Part shown: positions 8,605 to 16,975 of the stretch, piece by piece
Layout of the letters: the number at the start of each line of letters is the position of its first letter
Numbering within the stretch: position 1 is the first letter of the stretch
From: Solirubrobacter deserti
GTDB lineage: Bacteria > Actinomycetota > Thermoleophilia > Solirubrobacterales > Solirubrobacteraceae
DNA length: 64,000 nucleotides
Direction of reading: 5' to 3'
Assembly (NCBI RefSeq): GCF_027587175.1
Contig: NZ_JAPCID010000021.1
Coordinates: forward strand, 52,507 to 116,506
Notes under the pieces: model-generated
What the model was told of the DNA's origin: nothing
What the model saw: only the letters and a program-made list of their open reading frames with translations
The model's database searches: none
Translations under genes and position numbers: made by a program

Positions 8605-9412
8605 GCGGGACGCCCGCGAGGGCGAGCGCGACGCCGACCCGCTGAACCGGCACGAGCCGCTCGTGCAGGATCAGATAGGCCAGCGCGACGGTCACGACCG
8701 GGAACAGGCCGCCGAGGACCGAGACGAGGCTGAGCAGGCCGCCGGTGGTGGCGATCGCGAACGCGGTGTTCGCTCCCGTGTCGAGCAGGCCGATCCCGCC
8801 GAGCTTCGGGAGCTCGGAGAGCGGCGCGCGGGCGGCGGTGCGCCAGGCGAGCGCGCCGAGCACCACGACGCCGACGACCCGTGCCGCCGCGACGCCGCCG
8901 AGCGCGTCGTGCTCGGCGGCCGCGTCGAGGCAGATCAGCGCGAGGCCGATGAAGACGGCCGCGATCAGCGCGAGCTGGATCGCCCGGCGCGGGTCGATCG
9001 CGGTCGTGTGCGCGGGCTCCCGGCTGGCGAGGATCACGCCGGCCAGCGCGAGCGCCATGCCGACCCACTGCAGCGCCCCGGGGCGCTCGCCGTCGAACAC
9101 GACGCCCGCGACCACCGGGACGATGCTCGACGTGGCCACGATCGGCGCGATCACGGACATCGTCCCGAGCGCGAGCGAGCGGTAGAAGCACAGGATCGCG
9201 ACCGAGCCCACGACGCCCGACAGCGCTCCCGGCAGGAACGCGCCCGAGTCGACGCCGCGGATCGCCAGGATGATCGTGAGCGCGACCAGCCCGGCCGCCT
9301 GGCCGACGAGCGCGACGAGCACCGCGGGGTGGACGCGGCTGGCCCGCCCGGCGAGGAAGTCGGCCGTGCCCCAGAGCAGGGACGCCAGCAGCGCGGCGGG
9401 CGCGCCGCTCAC
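8591..9412 (-). CDS. EamA/DMT-family transporter
   Basis: A 273-residue membrane protein with ten predicted hydrophobic helices in two homologous EamA halves of about 135 residues each (first LLWGTADFLAGRAS to LALAGVILAS, second LIAAVFIGLALICLD to VGVALALAGVPLISV). The drug/metabolite transporter superfamily exports or imports small metabolites; the substrate cannot be predicted. Start is GTG 9412, with no visible Shine-Dalgarno. It converges on the MBL hydrolase gene. The neighbouring SIS gene lies upstream on the same strand with an 82-base gap. Confidence 0.8.
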   Translation of the reverse strand: MSGAPAALLASLLWGTADFLAGRASRVHPAVLVALVGQAAGLVALTIILAIRGVDSGAFLPGALSGVVGSVAILCFYRSLALGTMSVIAPIVATSSIVPVVAGVVFDGERPGALQWVGMALALAGVILASREPAHTTAIDPRRAIQLALIAAVFIGLALICLDAAAEHDALGGVAAARVVGVVVLGALAWRTAARAPLSELPKLGGIGLLDTGANTAFAIATTGGLLSLVSVLGGLFPVVTVALAYLILHERLVPVQRVGVALALAGVPLISV

Positions 9413-9494
9413 GGGCGACGCTCGGCTGGCGGCTCGCGTCGCTGCGAGTACTCGCCCGAAGGGCTCGCACTCGGGCGCCGAGAGGGTCTGGACC

Positions 9495-10517
9495 TCATGT
9501 ACTGGCGGCGTCCGCGGCGGCCTTGTAGGTCGGCTGCTCGCGGCGGATCAGGTCGGGGTTGGTGCCCGCCTGGTGGACGAGCTCGAGCGTCAGCAGCTGC
9601 AGCGCGATCGCGCCCGCGAGCAGCGGGTGGCCTTCGGGCAGCGCGTCGACCGTGACGGTCGGCATGCCGAGCTCGGCGACGGCGCGGCGGACGTCGTCGG
9701 CGCGCGCGTCGCGCTTGGCCGCGGCGCTCGGGTCGACGCGGATGACGATGATGCCGGTGGTGGCGTCGGCGGCCGGGAGGTGGCCGTGCAGGACCTTCTC
9801 GACGCCGAGCGGGGTGCACGGGACGTGCAGGCCCTCTTCGATCTTGAGGGCGAGCTCGCGCGCGGTGATCTCGTCCACGCCGCTGCCGGTGATGACCAGC
9901 CGCTCGGCGGACGCGAGCTGCTTGGCCGCGTCGGTGAAGCGGGCGCGGTGCTCGAGCGTGTCGGTGAGCACGCGGGCGCAGGTGGCGGCGTCGGCGGCGC
10001 CGGCGATCGCGGTGAGCGCCAGCAGCGGCGACACATAGCCGACGGTGTGACACCACGACGTGTCCACGAGCGGCGTCGCGAAGACGATGTCGGGCGCGGT
10101 GACGGTGTCGCCGCCGGTCGTGGCGGTGGCGGCCGAGGAGGGCACGATCTCGTCGGGCTTGGCGGTGATGAGGATCGTGCGGGCGCCGTTGGCGGCGGCC
10201 GCGTGCATGGCGGCGAGCGTCGCGGCCGTGCCCGCCTCGTGCGAGATCGCGATGCAGACGCCGCCGGCCTGCGGGTCGAGCGAGGCCTCGAAGGCGTCGC
10301 GCGCCGTCGCCCCCTCGATCAACGCCGCGCCGGCCATGGCCGCATGCTCGGACGTGCCGCAGCCGACGATGACGACGGGTCCGCCCTCGCGGATCGACTC
10401 GGCGGCTTCGAGCGCGGCGGACGAGGTCAGGATCGGCTCCACCAACCCCGGCTCGGCGTAGATCATCTCCTCCATGGCCCACGGCGGGCCCGTGCGCAGC
10501 TCCGGCATGTCGCTCAT
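9495..10517 (-). CDS. SIS-domain sugar isomerase/deaminase-like protein
   Basis: A 340-residue protein with two SIS (sugar isomerase) domains, the arrangement of the GlmS isomerase half and AgaS/FrlB enzymes. Visible are VVIVGCGTSEHAAMAGAALI and CIAISHEAGTAATLAAM in the first, and RLVITGSGVDEITARELALK and TPLGVEKVLHGHL in the second. It lacks the GlmS glutaminase domain, so a phosphosugar deaminase/isomerase role is more likely than glucosamine-6-phosphate synthesis. ATG 10517 lies seven bases after TACCGT on the minus strand, part of a symmetrical promoter shared with the divergent MocR gene, which may control it. Confidence 0.75.
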   Translation of the reverse strand: MSDMPELRTGPPWAMEEMIYAEPGLVEPILTSSAALEAAESIREGGPVVIVGCGTSEHAAMAGAALIEGATARDAFEASLDPQAGGVCIAISHEAGTAATLAAMHAAAANGARTILITAKPDEIVPSSAATATTGGDTVTAPDIVFATPLVDTSWCHTVGYVSPLLALTAIAGAADAATCARVLTDTLEHRARFTDAAKQLASAERLVITGSGVDEITARELALKIEEGLHVPCTPLGVEKVLHGHLPAADATTGIIVIRVDPSAAAKRDARADDVRRAVAELGMPTVTVDALPEGHPLLAGAIALQLLTLELVHQAGTNPDLIRREQPTYKAAADAAST

Positions 10518-10524
10518 GCTCGAG

Positions 10525-10534
10525 ACGGTACCGT
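10525..10534. promoter_or_regulatory. Symmetrical bidirectional -10 element between the SIS and MocR genes
   Basis: ACGGTACCGT, inside the perfect palindrome GACGGTACCGTC (10524-10535). On the minus strand TACCGT is seven bases before the SIS-gene ATG. On the plus strand TACCGT is 30 bases before the MocR ATG. Confidence 0.4.
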
Positions 10535-10537
10535 CCG

Positions 10538-10587
10538 AGTGGCTCGACCAACAGAGCCACTTCGATGTCGACGAACCGTGCCACTTT
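10538..10587. promoter_or_regulatory. Candidate MocR operator
   Basis: Three copies of one half-site: AGTGGC (10538-10543, plus strand), AAGTGGCTC (read on the minus strand from 10562) and CAAAGTGGCAC (minus strand from 10588). The last two are direct repeats 24 bases apart. The first two also make the inverted repeat GTGGCTC-N8-GAGCCAC. MocR regulators such as PdxR bind repeated AAAGTGG-type sites. The position, downstream of the plus -10 and over the MocR start codon, would suit autorepression. Confidence 0.45.
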
Positions 10588-12010
10588 GGAGCTCTTCGCT
10601 GCGCTCGACCGCGCCTCGCCCGAGCCGCTGCGCGCTCAGCTGGAGACCGCGATCCGCGCCGCGATCGCCGGCGGCGGTGCTCCGCCGGGCACGCGCCTGC
10701 CCGCCTCACGCGTGCTCGCCGAGGCGCTGCACGTGTCCCGGGGCGTCGTCAGCGAGGCCTACGCCCAGCTCGCCGCCGAGGGCTGGATCGAGGTCCGCCA
10801 CGGCGCCGCGCCCGTCGTCCGAACCGAGCCGGCGAACATAAAGAGGGACAGTCCCTCTTTAGGAAACGACCCGGGTGGCGGGCGTCCGCCGGGGACACCG
10901 ACGGGTGTTTTCCTAAAGGGGGACAGTCCCTCTTTAGGAAACGTGGGTGCTCCGGCGGCCCGGGTGGATCTGCGTGCGACGGCGCCCGATCTGTCGGCGT
11001 TCCCACGGCGGGCGTGGGCGGCGGCGCTGCGGCGGGCGCTCGCGGACATGCCGGACGCGGCGCTCGACTACGGCGACCCGCGTGGGGACGACGAGCTGCG
11101 GGCCGAGTTGGCCGCGTACCTCGTGCGCGTGCGCGGCGCGGCGGCGAACGCTGAGGACCTCGTCATCACGTCGGGCTACACGCAGGGGTTGTGGCTGGCG
11201 TGCCGGGCGCTCGCGCATCGCGGCGCGACGCGGGTGGCGGTTGAGGACCCGTCGCTCGACGACGCCTGGGGGACGATCCGGTCGGCCGGGTTGGACGTCG
11301 TCCCCGTGCCGGTCGACGAGCACGGGATCGACCCGAGCCGGCTCGACGCGGACGCCGTGCTCGTCACGCCCGCGCACCAGTTCCCGACGGGCGCGGTCCT
11401 CAGCCCCGAGCGCCGGCGGGCGCTGCTGGCGTGGGGCGGCATCGTGCTCGAGGACGACTACGACAGCGAGTATCGCTACGACCGCGCGCCCGTGGGCACG
11501 CTGCAGCGGCTCGCGCCGGACCGGGTCGTGTATCTCGGCACCGCGTCGAAGACGCTCGCGCCCGCGCTGCGGCTCGGGTGGGTGCTCGCGCCGCCGGAGC
11601 TCACGCACGCCATCGCCACCGAGCGCTGGGCCGTCGACAGCGGCGGGCCGGCGATCAACGCCCGCGCGTACGCGCGGTTGCTCGCGACCGGCGAGGTCGA
11701 CCGGCACCTGCGGCGTACGCGGCGCGAGTACCGGGAACGCCGCGACGCGCTGGTCGCCGCGCTGACCGAGCGGCTGCCCGGCTGCCGGATCGACGGGGTC
11801 GCCGCCGGGCTCCATCTGCTGCTGCGGCTCCCGGCCGGCACGGACGAGGACGCGGTCGTGCGCCGCCTCGCCGAGCGCCGCGTGCGCGTCAACGGCCTGA
11901 ACGCCTACCGGCTCACCGCCCGCGACGAGCCTGCGCTGGTCATCGGCTACGGACGGCTGCCGCAGGCGGCGGTCCCGGGCGCCGTCGCGGCGCTCGCCCA
12001 CGCGCTCTAA
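10565..12010 (+). CDS. MocR-family regulator (GntR wHTH plus aminotransferase-like domain)
   Basis: A 481-residue protein. Residues about 10-85 form a GntR winged helix (LRAQLETAIRAAIAGG, then LPASRVLAEALHVSRGVVSEAYAQLAAEGWIEVR). From about 128 onward lies a type I aminotransferase fold: YGDPRGDDELR, ITSGYTQGLWLACRAL, VTPAHQFPTG, VLEDDYDSEYRYDRAP, and GTASKTLAPALRLGW with the PLP lysine. MocR proteins use PLP or its amino acid adducts as effector. The linker, residues about 91-127, is unusual: it is translated from two REP-like palindromes and contains DSPSLGN twice, 25 residues apart. The reading frame is preserved, so the protein may still work. Confidence 0.9.
   Translation: MSTNRATLELFAALDRASPEPLRAQLETAIRAAIAGGGAPPGTRLPASRVLAEALHVSRGVVSEAYAQLAAEGWIEVRHGAAPVVRTEPANIKRDSPSLGNDPGGGRPPGTPTGVFLKGDSPSLGNVGAPAARVDLRATAPDLSAFPRRAWAAALRRALADMPDAALDYGDPRGDDELRAELAAYLVRVRGAAANAEDLVITSGYTQGLWLACRALAHRGATRVAVEDPSLDDAWGTIRSAGLDVVPVPVDEHGIDPSRLDADAVLVTPAHQFPTGAVLSPERRRALLAWGGIVLEDDYDSEYRYDRAPVGTLQRLAPDRVVYLGTASKTLAPALRLGWVLAPPELTHAIATERWAVDSGGPAINARAYARLLATGEVDRHLRRTRREYRERRDALVAALTERLPGCRIDGVAAGLHLLLRLPAGTDEDAVVRRLAERRVRVNGLNAYRLTARDEPALVIGYGRLPQAAVPGAVAALAHAL
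10839..10943. repeat. Pair of REP-like palindromes inside the MocR coding sequence
   Basis: The first element (10839-10861) has perfect 11-bp arms around a central A. The second (10909-10941) has 16-bp arms with one mismatch around a central A. Both contain the same 24 bases, GGGACAGTCCCTCTTTAGGA followed by AACG, at 10845 and 10920, exactly 75 bases apart and so in the same reading frame. The elements are AT-richer than everything around them, which points to insertion. Confidence 0.75.
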
Positions 12011-12070
12011 GGGCCCGGATCAGGGTGCCGCCTGAAGCCGCCGGCGGCCCGCTCCCGGACCATCGACGGC

Positions 12071-12142
12071 ATGCTCAAGCACATCACCCTGATCTGCCTG
12101 GCGATCGTCGCCGCGCTGGGCGCCGCCAACGCCAACCGCTGA
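12071..12142 (+). CDS. Possible 23-residue hydrophobic peptide
   Basis: A short ATG reading frame encoding MLKHITLICLAIVAALGAAN plus three more residues, entirely in the gap between the MocR and LAL genes. The hydrophobic core could span a membrane or act as a leader. There is no clear ribosome site, and the -10 of the LAL gene follows directly. It may equally be chance. Confidence 0.2.
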   Translation: MLKHITLICLAIVAALGAANANR

Positions 12143-12148
12143 CACGCT

Positions 12149-12154
12149 TAGGAT
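12149..12154 (+). promoter_or_regulatory. -10 box of the LAL regulator gene
   Basis: TAGGAT lies nine bases before GTG 12164 with no Shine-Dalgarno sequence, which suggests a leaderless or nearly leaderless transcript. Confidence 0.35.
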
Positions 12155-12163
12155 GCGCACAAC

Positions 12164-14956
12164 GTGCGCGAGCTGCTCGAACGCGAGGACGACCTGGCGG
12201 AGCTCGACCGGGTCCTGGCCCGTGCCCGCGCGGGCACGGGCCACGCGATCGCGGTCGAGGGGCCGGGCGGGATCGGCAAGACGAGCCTGCTGACCGCGGC
12301 GCGCGCGCAGGGCCGCGACGCCGGGATGCTGATCCTGCACGCGCGCGGCTCGGAGCTCGAGCGCACGTTCCCGTTCGGCGTTGTACGCCAGCTGTTCGAG
12401 CGCGCCGCCGCTGAGGAGCGCCACTTCGCGGGCGCGGCGAGCCTCGCCAAGCCGATCTTCGACCTCGCCGACAACGCCGACGAGTCCTCCTACGCGCGCC
12501 TGCACGGGCTCTACTGGCTGTGCGCGAACCTGGCCGCGGAGCAGCCGCTCGTCGTCTGCGTCGACGACGCGCAGTGGGCGGACGAGCCGAGCCTCAGCTT
12601 CCTCGGCTTCCTTCTGCGCCGGCTCGAGGATCTCCCGGTCGCGCTGCTCGTCGGCACGCGCCCGCGCGCGGAGCAGGAGTCCGACGTGCTGCGCGCGATC
12701 GTGACCGACCCGGCCACGCGCGTGCTCCGCCCCACGGCGCTGAGCGGCGACGCCGTCCGCGAGTGGGTGCGCAAGGCCGTCGACGATCACGCCGCCGACG
12801 GCTTCTGCCGCGCCTGCCACGAGACCACCGGCGGCAACCCGTTCCTCGTGTCCGAGCTCTTGCACGAGGTCACGCACAAGCGCCTGCGGGCCACCGACGC
12901 CGAGGCCGCCGCGGTGCGCGCGCTCGGCCCCGAGGCGATCAGCACCGTCGTCCTGCAGCGCCTCCAGCGGCTTCCGTCCGACGCGCCCGCGCTCGCCCGG
13001 GCGATCGCGATCCTCGGCGAGGGCGCGCGCCCGCCGCTCGCGGCGCAGCTCGCCGGCCTCGATCCGGTCGCCGCCGAGACCGCGCTGGACGCGCTCTGCC
13101 GCGCCGACGTCATCACCCGCGACGAGGACGACCGGCTCGGCTTCGTGCACCCGATCGTGCTGGCCGCGATCTACCACGACCTGCCCGCGGGCGTGCGCCG
13201 CGACGGTCACCACCGGGCGGCGCGCCTGCTCGCCGAGCGTGGCGCTGCGCCCGAGGAGATCGCGTCGCACCTCGCGCTCACCGCCCCGCGGGGTGACGCG
13301 TGGGCGGTGCAGGCGCTGCGCGCCGCCGCGCAGCGCGCGTTGATCCTCGGCGACCCCGCAGCCGCGCTCGCCTGCCTGCAGCGGGCGCTCGAGGAGCCAC
13401 CGCCCGCAGAGACGCAGGCCGCGGTCCTGCACGAGCTCGCCCGCGCCGAGGCGCAGTCCGGCCGCCCGGACGCCGTCGAGCACTTCCGCGCCGCGATGGA
13501 GCTCGCCGCCGACGCGCACGAGCGCGGCCAGATCGCCGTCGGGCTCGCCCGTGCGCTGAAGTTCCGCGGCGACTCGCCGGCCGCGGTCGACGTGCTGCGC
13601 CAGGCGCTGGCCGAGCTCGACCACGGCCCGCTCGCGGAGGAGCTCGAGCTCGAGCTCGTCTCCTCGGGCTACATCTCGCTCTCGGCGCGGCCGCTGCTGG
13701 CCGCCGAGATCGCCGCGCTCGAGGCGCCGGAGCGCGCCGCCACCCAGCTCGACCGCCTGCATCTGATGGCGAGCGCGTTCGAGACCGTGATCGCCGCGGG
13801 CCCGTGCGAGCGCTCCGCCGAGCTCGCGCGCAAGGCGCTCGGGCCCGAGCAGCCGACCGACGTGAGCGCGGGCGGGCACGTGTTCATCAGCGCCGCGGGC
13901 GCGCTGATGTTCTCCGAGGGCTACGAGGAGGCCGAGCGCGCCTACGACCAGGCCGTCTCGGACGCCCGGCGGCGCGGCTCCAGCGTCGGCTTCGCGGCCG
14001 CCTCGAGCCTGCGCAGCCTCCTGTACTACCGGTGCGGCCGCCTGTCGGAGGCCGAGGCCGACGCCACCGCGGCGCTCGACCTGCGCAACGACGTCCACGG
14101 CTCGCAGGGCTATCTCGCGTGCGCGCTCAACGCGCTCGTCTTCACCCGGCTCGAACGCGGGGAGGCCGACCACGAGCTGCTCGCGCTCGCCGACGACTTC
14201 TTCGCCACCCAGCCCACCGAGGACCTCCCCTACAGCCAGGCGATCCACGCCCGCGGCTGGCTGCGCGCGCAGCTCGGGGACTCCGAAGGCGGGCTGGAGG
14301 AGCTGCTGGCGTGCGGCGCGCGCGAGCAGCTGTGGGGCGTGGGGACGCCGCAGATCATCGCGTGGCGCTCGAGCGCCGCCGAGGTCTGCCTGGCGCTCGG
14401 CCGGCTGGAGCAGGGCCGCGCGCTGGCCGACGCCGAGCTCCAGCTCGCCCGGCGGATCGGCGCGCCGCGGGCGATCGGCGTCGCGCTCCGCGCCGCGGCG
14501 CTCGCCGAGTCGGGCGAACGGCGCATCGAGCTGCTCACCGACGCCGTCACCAGCCTCGAGGCGAGTCAGGGCACGCTCGAGCTGGCACGCGCCCGCGTGG
14601 ACCTCGGCCGCGCGCTCGTGCGCGCCGGTCGCCGCGACGCCGCGCGCGACCACCTGCGCGGCGGTCAGGAGCTCGCGCTGCGCTGCGGCGCGAGCCGGCT
14701 CGTCGAGCAGGCCCACCGCGAGCTGCTCGCCACGGGCGCGCGTCCGCGCCGCAGCGCCGCCGCGAGCCGCGACGACCTCACGCCGTCCGAGCGCCGGGTC
14801 ACCGAGATGGCGGCCGACGGGCTCACCAACCGCGAGATCGCGCAGGCGTTGTTCGTCACCGAGAAGACGGTCGAGACGCACCTCGGCCGCGCGTTTTCCA
14901 AGCTCGGCGTACGCTCCCGCAAGCAGCTCGCCGACGCGCTGGCGGCAGTCGCGTGA
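12164..14956 (+). CDS. LAL-type (large ATP-binding LuxR) transcriptional regulator
   Basis: A 930-residue protein. The N-terminal ATPase has Walker A GPGGIGKT at 33-40 and Walker B-like LVVCVDDAQWAD near 130. The middle part is a long helical, TPR-like array (for example ALILGDPAAALACLQRALEE). A LuxR-type helix-turn-helix lies at the C-terminus (LTPSERRVTEMAADGLTNRE, then TVETHLGRAFSKLGVRSRKQ). LAL proteins are STAND-type switches that bind an inducer and activate catabolic or secondary-metabolism operons. It overlaps the next gene as GTGA and probably forms one operon with the 89-residue protein and the MFS transporter, which may be its targets or partners. Confidence 0.9.
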   Translation: MRELLEREDDLAELDRVLARARAGTGHAIAVEGPGGIGKTSLLTAARAQGRDAGMLILHARGSELERTFPFGVVRQLFERAAAEERHFAGAASLAKPIFDLADNADESSYARLHGLYWLCANLAAEQPLVVCVDDAQWADEPSLSFLGFLLRRLEDLPVALLVGTRPRAEQESDVLRAIVTDPATRVLRPTALSGDAVREWVRKAVDDHAADGFCRACHETTGGNPFLVSELLHEVTHKRLRATDAEAAAVRALGPEAISTVVLQRLQRLPSDAPALARAIAILGEGARPPLAAQLAGLDPVAAETALDALCRADVITRDEDDRLGFVHPIVLAAIYHDLPAGVRRDGHHRAARLLAERGAAPEEIASHLALTAPRGDAWAVQALRAAAQRALILGDPAAALACLQRALEEPPPAETQAAVLHELARAEAQSGRPDAVEHFRAAMELAADAHERGQIAVGLARALKFRGDSPAAVDVLRQALAELDHGPLAEELELELVSSGYISLSARPLLAAEIAALEAPERAATQLDRLHLMASAFETVIAAGPCERSAELARKALGPEQPTDVSAGGHVFISAAGALMFSEGYEEAERAYDQAVSDARRRGSSVGFAAASSLRSLLYYRCGRLSEAEADATAALDLRNDVHGSQGYLACALNALVFTRLERGEADHELLALADDFFATQPTEDLPYSQAIHARGWLRAQLGDSEGGLEELLACGAREQLWGVGTPQIIAWRSSAAEVCLALGRLEQGRALADAELQLARRIGAPRAIGVALRAAALAESGERRIELLTDAVTSLEASQGTLELARARVDLGRALVRAGRRDAARDHLRGGQELALRCGASRLVEQAHRELLATGARPRRSAAASRDDLTPSERRVTEMAADGLTNREIAQALFVTEKTVETHLGRAFSKLGVRSRKQLADALAAVA

Positions 14957-15222
14957 ATGACCGCAATCTCTGCGCCCCGGGCGCGTTACAGCCAACAGTG
15001 GACACGCACCTCGAGACGATCGACGTGGGCGCGCGGGTGATGGCCAACCAAGCCTTGCCCGAGGGCGTCGCGCAGGGCGCCAAGGGTCTGGTCGTCGGGC
15101 AGGCGGGCTGGATCCAGCGCCGCTGGCGGGTCCGGTTCGACGACGGGCCGACCGTCGACGCGCCGGAGTACGCGCTCGAGCTGTGCCGTGGCCGCGGGCG
15201 CTTCACGCGCGGCGGTCCGTGA
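14953..15222 (+). CDS. Small hypothetical protein coupled between LAL and MFS genes
   Basis: An 89-residue protein starting at GTG 14953 inside the LAL stop codon (GTGA); GTG 14999 is an alternative. The core (VGARVMANQALPEGVAQGAK, then GWIQRRWRVRFDDGPTVDAP) reads as a small all-beta, SH3/KOW-like barrel: a Gly-rich turn followed by WRVRFDDG. I do not recognise the family. Its stop overlaps the start of the MFS gene, again as GTGA, so all three genes are tightly coupled. Confidence 0.55.
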   Translation: MNDRNLCAPGALQPTVDTHLETIDVGARVMANQALPEGVAQGAKGLVVGQAGWIQRRWRVRFDDGPTVDAPEYALELCRGRGRFTRGGP

Positions 15223-16334
15223 GCTTCCGGCGCGACCGCCTGACCTGGGTCGCGTACGCGCTGCTGGCCTGGTTCGCGTTCCTGCAGGCCGCGCCGGGCC
15301 TCGTCGTCCCGTACCTGCGGGACGAGCTCGACATCGGCTACACGACCGGCGGGCTGCACGTGGCCGCGTTCGCGGCGGGCAGCACCCTCGCGGGGTTGTC
15401 CGCGCCGCGGCTGGAGGCCGCGCTCGGCCGCCGCGCGCTGCTCTGGGGCTCCGTCGCGGTGATGATGCTCGGCGTCGCGGGCCTCGTCGCGGGGCCGGTC
15501 GTGGCGGTCACGATCGGCTCGCTGCTCGTCGCCGGCTACGGCGGCGGCCTGCTGCTCGCGACCGACCAGGCGCTGCTCGCCGACCACCACGGCGAGCAGC
15601 GGGCGATCGCCCTGACGGAGGCCAACGTCTGCGCGAGCGCCGCGTACGTGCTGCTCGTCGGCGCGATCGCGCTGCTGGACTGGCGCGCCGCGCTGCTGGC
15701 CAGCTTCCTCGCGCCGGTGGCGCTGTTCGCCGCCGCCCGCGCGGTGCCGATCACGACCGCTCCGGCGGCTCGCGCCGATCACGGCCGGCTGGGCGCGGCG
15801 TTCGCCGTGGCGGCGACGATGATGTTCTGCACGGTCGCGGCCGAGTGGTGCCTCACCGCCTGGGGCGCGAGCTTCGCCGAGGAAGCCGCCGACGTCTCCG
15901 CTGACACCGCCGTCGCACTCATGTTCGGCTACTTCGGCGGCGTGCTCGCCGGCCGCGTGACCGGGAGCGCGCTCGCGCGCCGGCATCCGCCGCCCCGCCT
16001 GCTCGCGGCGGCGCTCGTGGTGGCCGCGCTGGGCTTCGCGGTCCTGTGGCCTGCGACGAACCCGGCGCAGGTGTTCGCCGGGCTGTTCGTGATCGGCGTC
16101 GGGCTCGGGAACCTGTTCCCGTTCGCGCTCGCCGTGACCGTCGCGCTCGCGCCCGACCGCGCGGCGCTCGCGTCAGGCCGCGCCGTGCTGGCCGGCTCGA
16201 CCGCCGTCCTGCTGGCGCCGCTGACGATCGGCGCGCTCGCGGACGCCACCAGCATCACCGGCGCGCTGCTCGTCGTGCCGGTGATGCTGGCGCTCGCCGC
16301 GCTCGCGCTCTACTGGGTGACCTTGCGGCTGTAG
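15219..16334 (+). CDS. Major facilitator superfamily transporter
   Basis: A 371-residue membrane protein with about 11-12 hydrophobic helices. TTGGLHVAAFAAGSTLAGLSAPRLEAALGRRAL matches the loop 2-3 region of MFS proteins, and VGVGLGN-like motifs lie in the second half (GLFVIGVGLGNLFPFALAV). It is shorter than the usual 400. Substrate unknown. GTG 15219 overlaps the preceding stop as GTGA; longer in-frame starts lie inside that gene. Context with a LAL regulator suggests an exporter or importer controlled by the same signal. The end overlaps a convergent gene by 25 bases. Confidence 0.75.
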   Translation: MSFRRDRLTWVAYALLAWFAFLQAAPGLVVPYLRDELDIGYTTGGLHVAAFAAGSTLAGLSAPRLEAALGRRALLWGSVAVMMLGVAGLVAGPVVAVTIGSLLVAGYGGGLLLATDQALLADHHGEQRAIALTEANVCASAAYVLLVGAIALLDWRAALLASFLAPVALFAAARAVPITTAPAARADHGRLGAAFAVAATMMFCTVAAEWCLTAWGASFAEEAADVSADTAVALMFGYFGGVLAGRVTGSALARRHPPPRLLAAALVVAALGFAVLWPATNPAQVFAGLFVIGVGLGNLFPFALAVTVALAPDRAALASGRAVLAGSTAVLLAPLTIGALADATSITGALLVVPVMLALAALALYWVTLRL

Positions 16335-16975
16335 CCGCCGATCTGCAGCGCTTCGAACTGCACCTGGCTGACCTGCGTGAAGTCCTTGGGCCCGCCGTAC
16401 CCGGACTGCGCGTCGGCGTGGCAGACGACCCTGACCGTGGTCCACTGGGTCGTCGTGATGTAGCCACGCATCAGTAGGCGCTGCGGGGTGTCGTCTCCGC
16501 CGGTCCACCAGGCTTTGTCGGAGGCCACCTTGTCGCCCCACCCGCCGCCGTTGCCGGTCGGCGCGGCGTAAACCGCGCAGCTCGCGCCGATCGTGTTCAG
16601 GTGATGGGCTTCGGGTCGGTCCGCCCGGGCGCTGACCGTCACCACGTGGTGGGTGTTCGGCGCCAGCGTGAGGATGCCGACATGCTTGTCGTGCCCTGCG
16701 TGCTCGCCGATGAACGCGCCGGGGTGCTCGATGATGCGAGCGAACGACGGGCCGGCGGGGCCGGGTGGCCCGGTCTGGTTCCAGCTGAGCGGCTTCTCGC
16801 CCGGCAGGCAGGAGCGGCCCACCTCCTGCTCGCCGTCCACGATTCGCAGCCTGCCGTCGGCGGTCGTCATGCACGCGGTGATCGCGCCGTCGGCCGACGG
16901 GATCGCCGCGACGGCGCCGCCGGTCAGGCCGAGGGCGAGTACGCCCGCGAGAGCGAGGTGGCGGACGCGGATCAC
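16310..16975 (-). CDS. Secreted hypothetical protein
   Basis: A 221-residue protein with a signal peptide (IRVRHLALAGVLALGLTGGA...AA). The N-terminal part of the mature chain (ITACMTTADGRLRIVDGEQE, then CLPGEKPLSWNQTGPPGPAG) is a widespread actinobacterial motif in which a Cys pair precedes WNQTGPPGPAGP, a collagen-like turn. The remainder has several cysteines and a beta-rich look. Function unknown. GTG 16975 overlaps the stop of the upstream secreted gene as GTGA, so the two are a coupled pair, and it converges on the MFS gene. Confidence 0.65.
   Translation of the reverse strand: MIRVRHLALAGVLALGLTGGAVAAIPSADGAITACMTTADGRLRIVDGEQEVGRSCLPGEKPLSWNQTGPPGPAGPSFARIIEHPGAFIGEHAGHDKHVGILTLAPNTHHVVTVSARADRPEAHHLNTIGASCAVYAAPTGNGGGWGDKVASDKAWWTGGDDTPQRLLMRGYITTTQWTTVRVVCHADAQSGYGGPKDFTQVSQVQFEALQIGGYSRKVTQ

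Noticed and set aside
10839..10943. CRISPR-like repeat
   Set aside because: Only two units, each itself palindromic, with no cas genes nearby; REP-like elements fit better.
12020..14995. 991-codon minus-strand frame opposite the LAL gene
   Set aside because: Low-complexity translation; the plus strand has clear ATPase and LuxR motifs.
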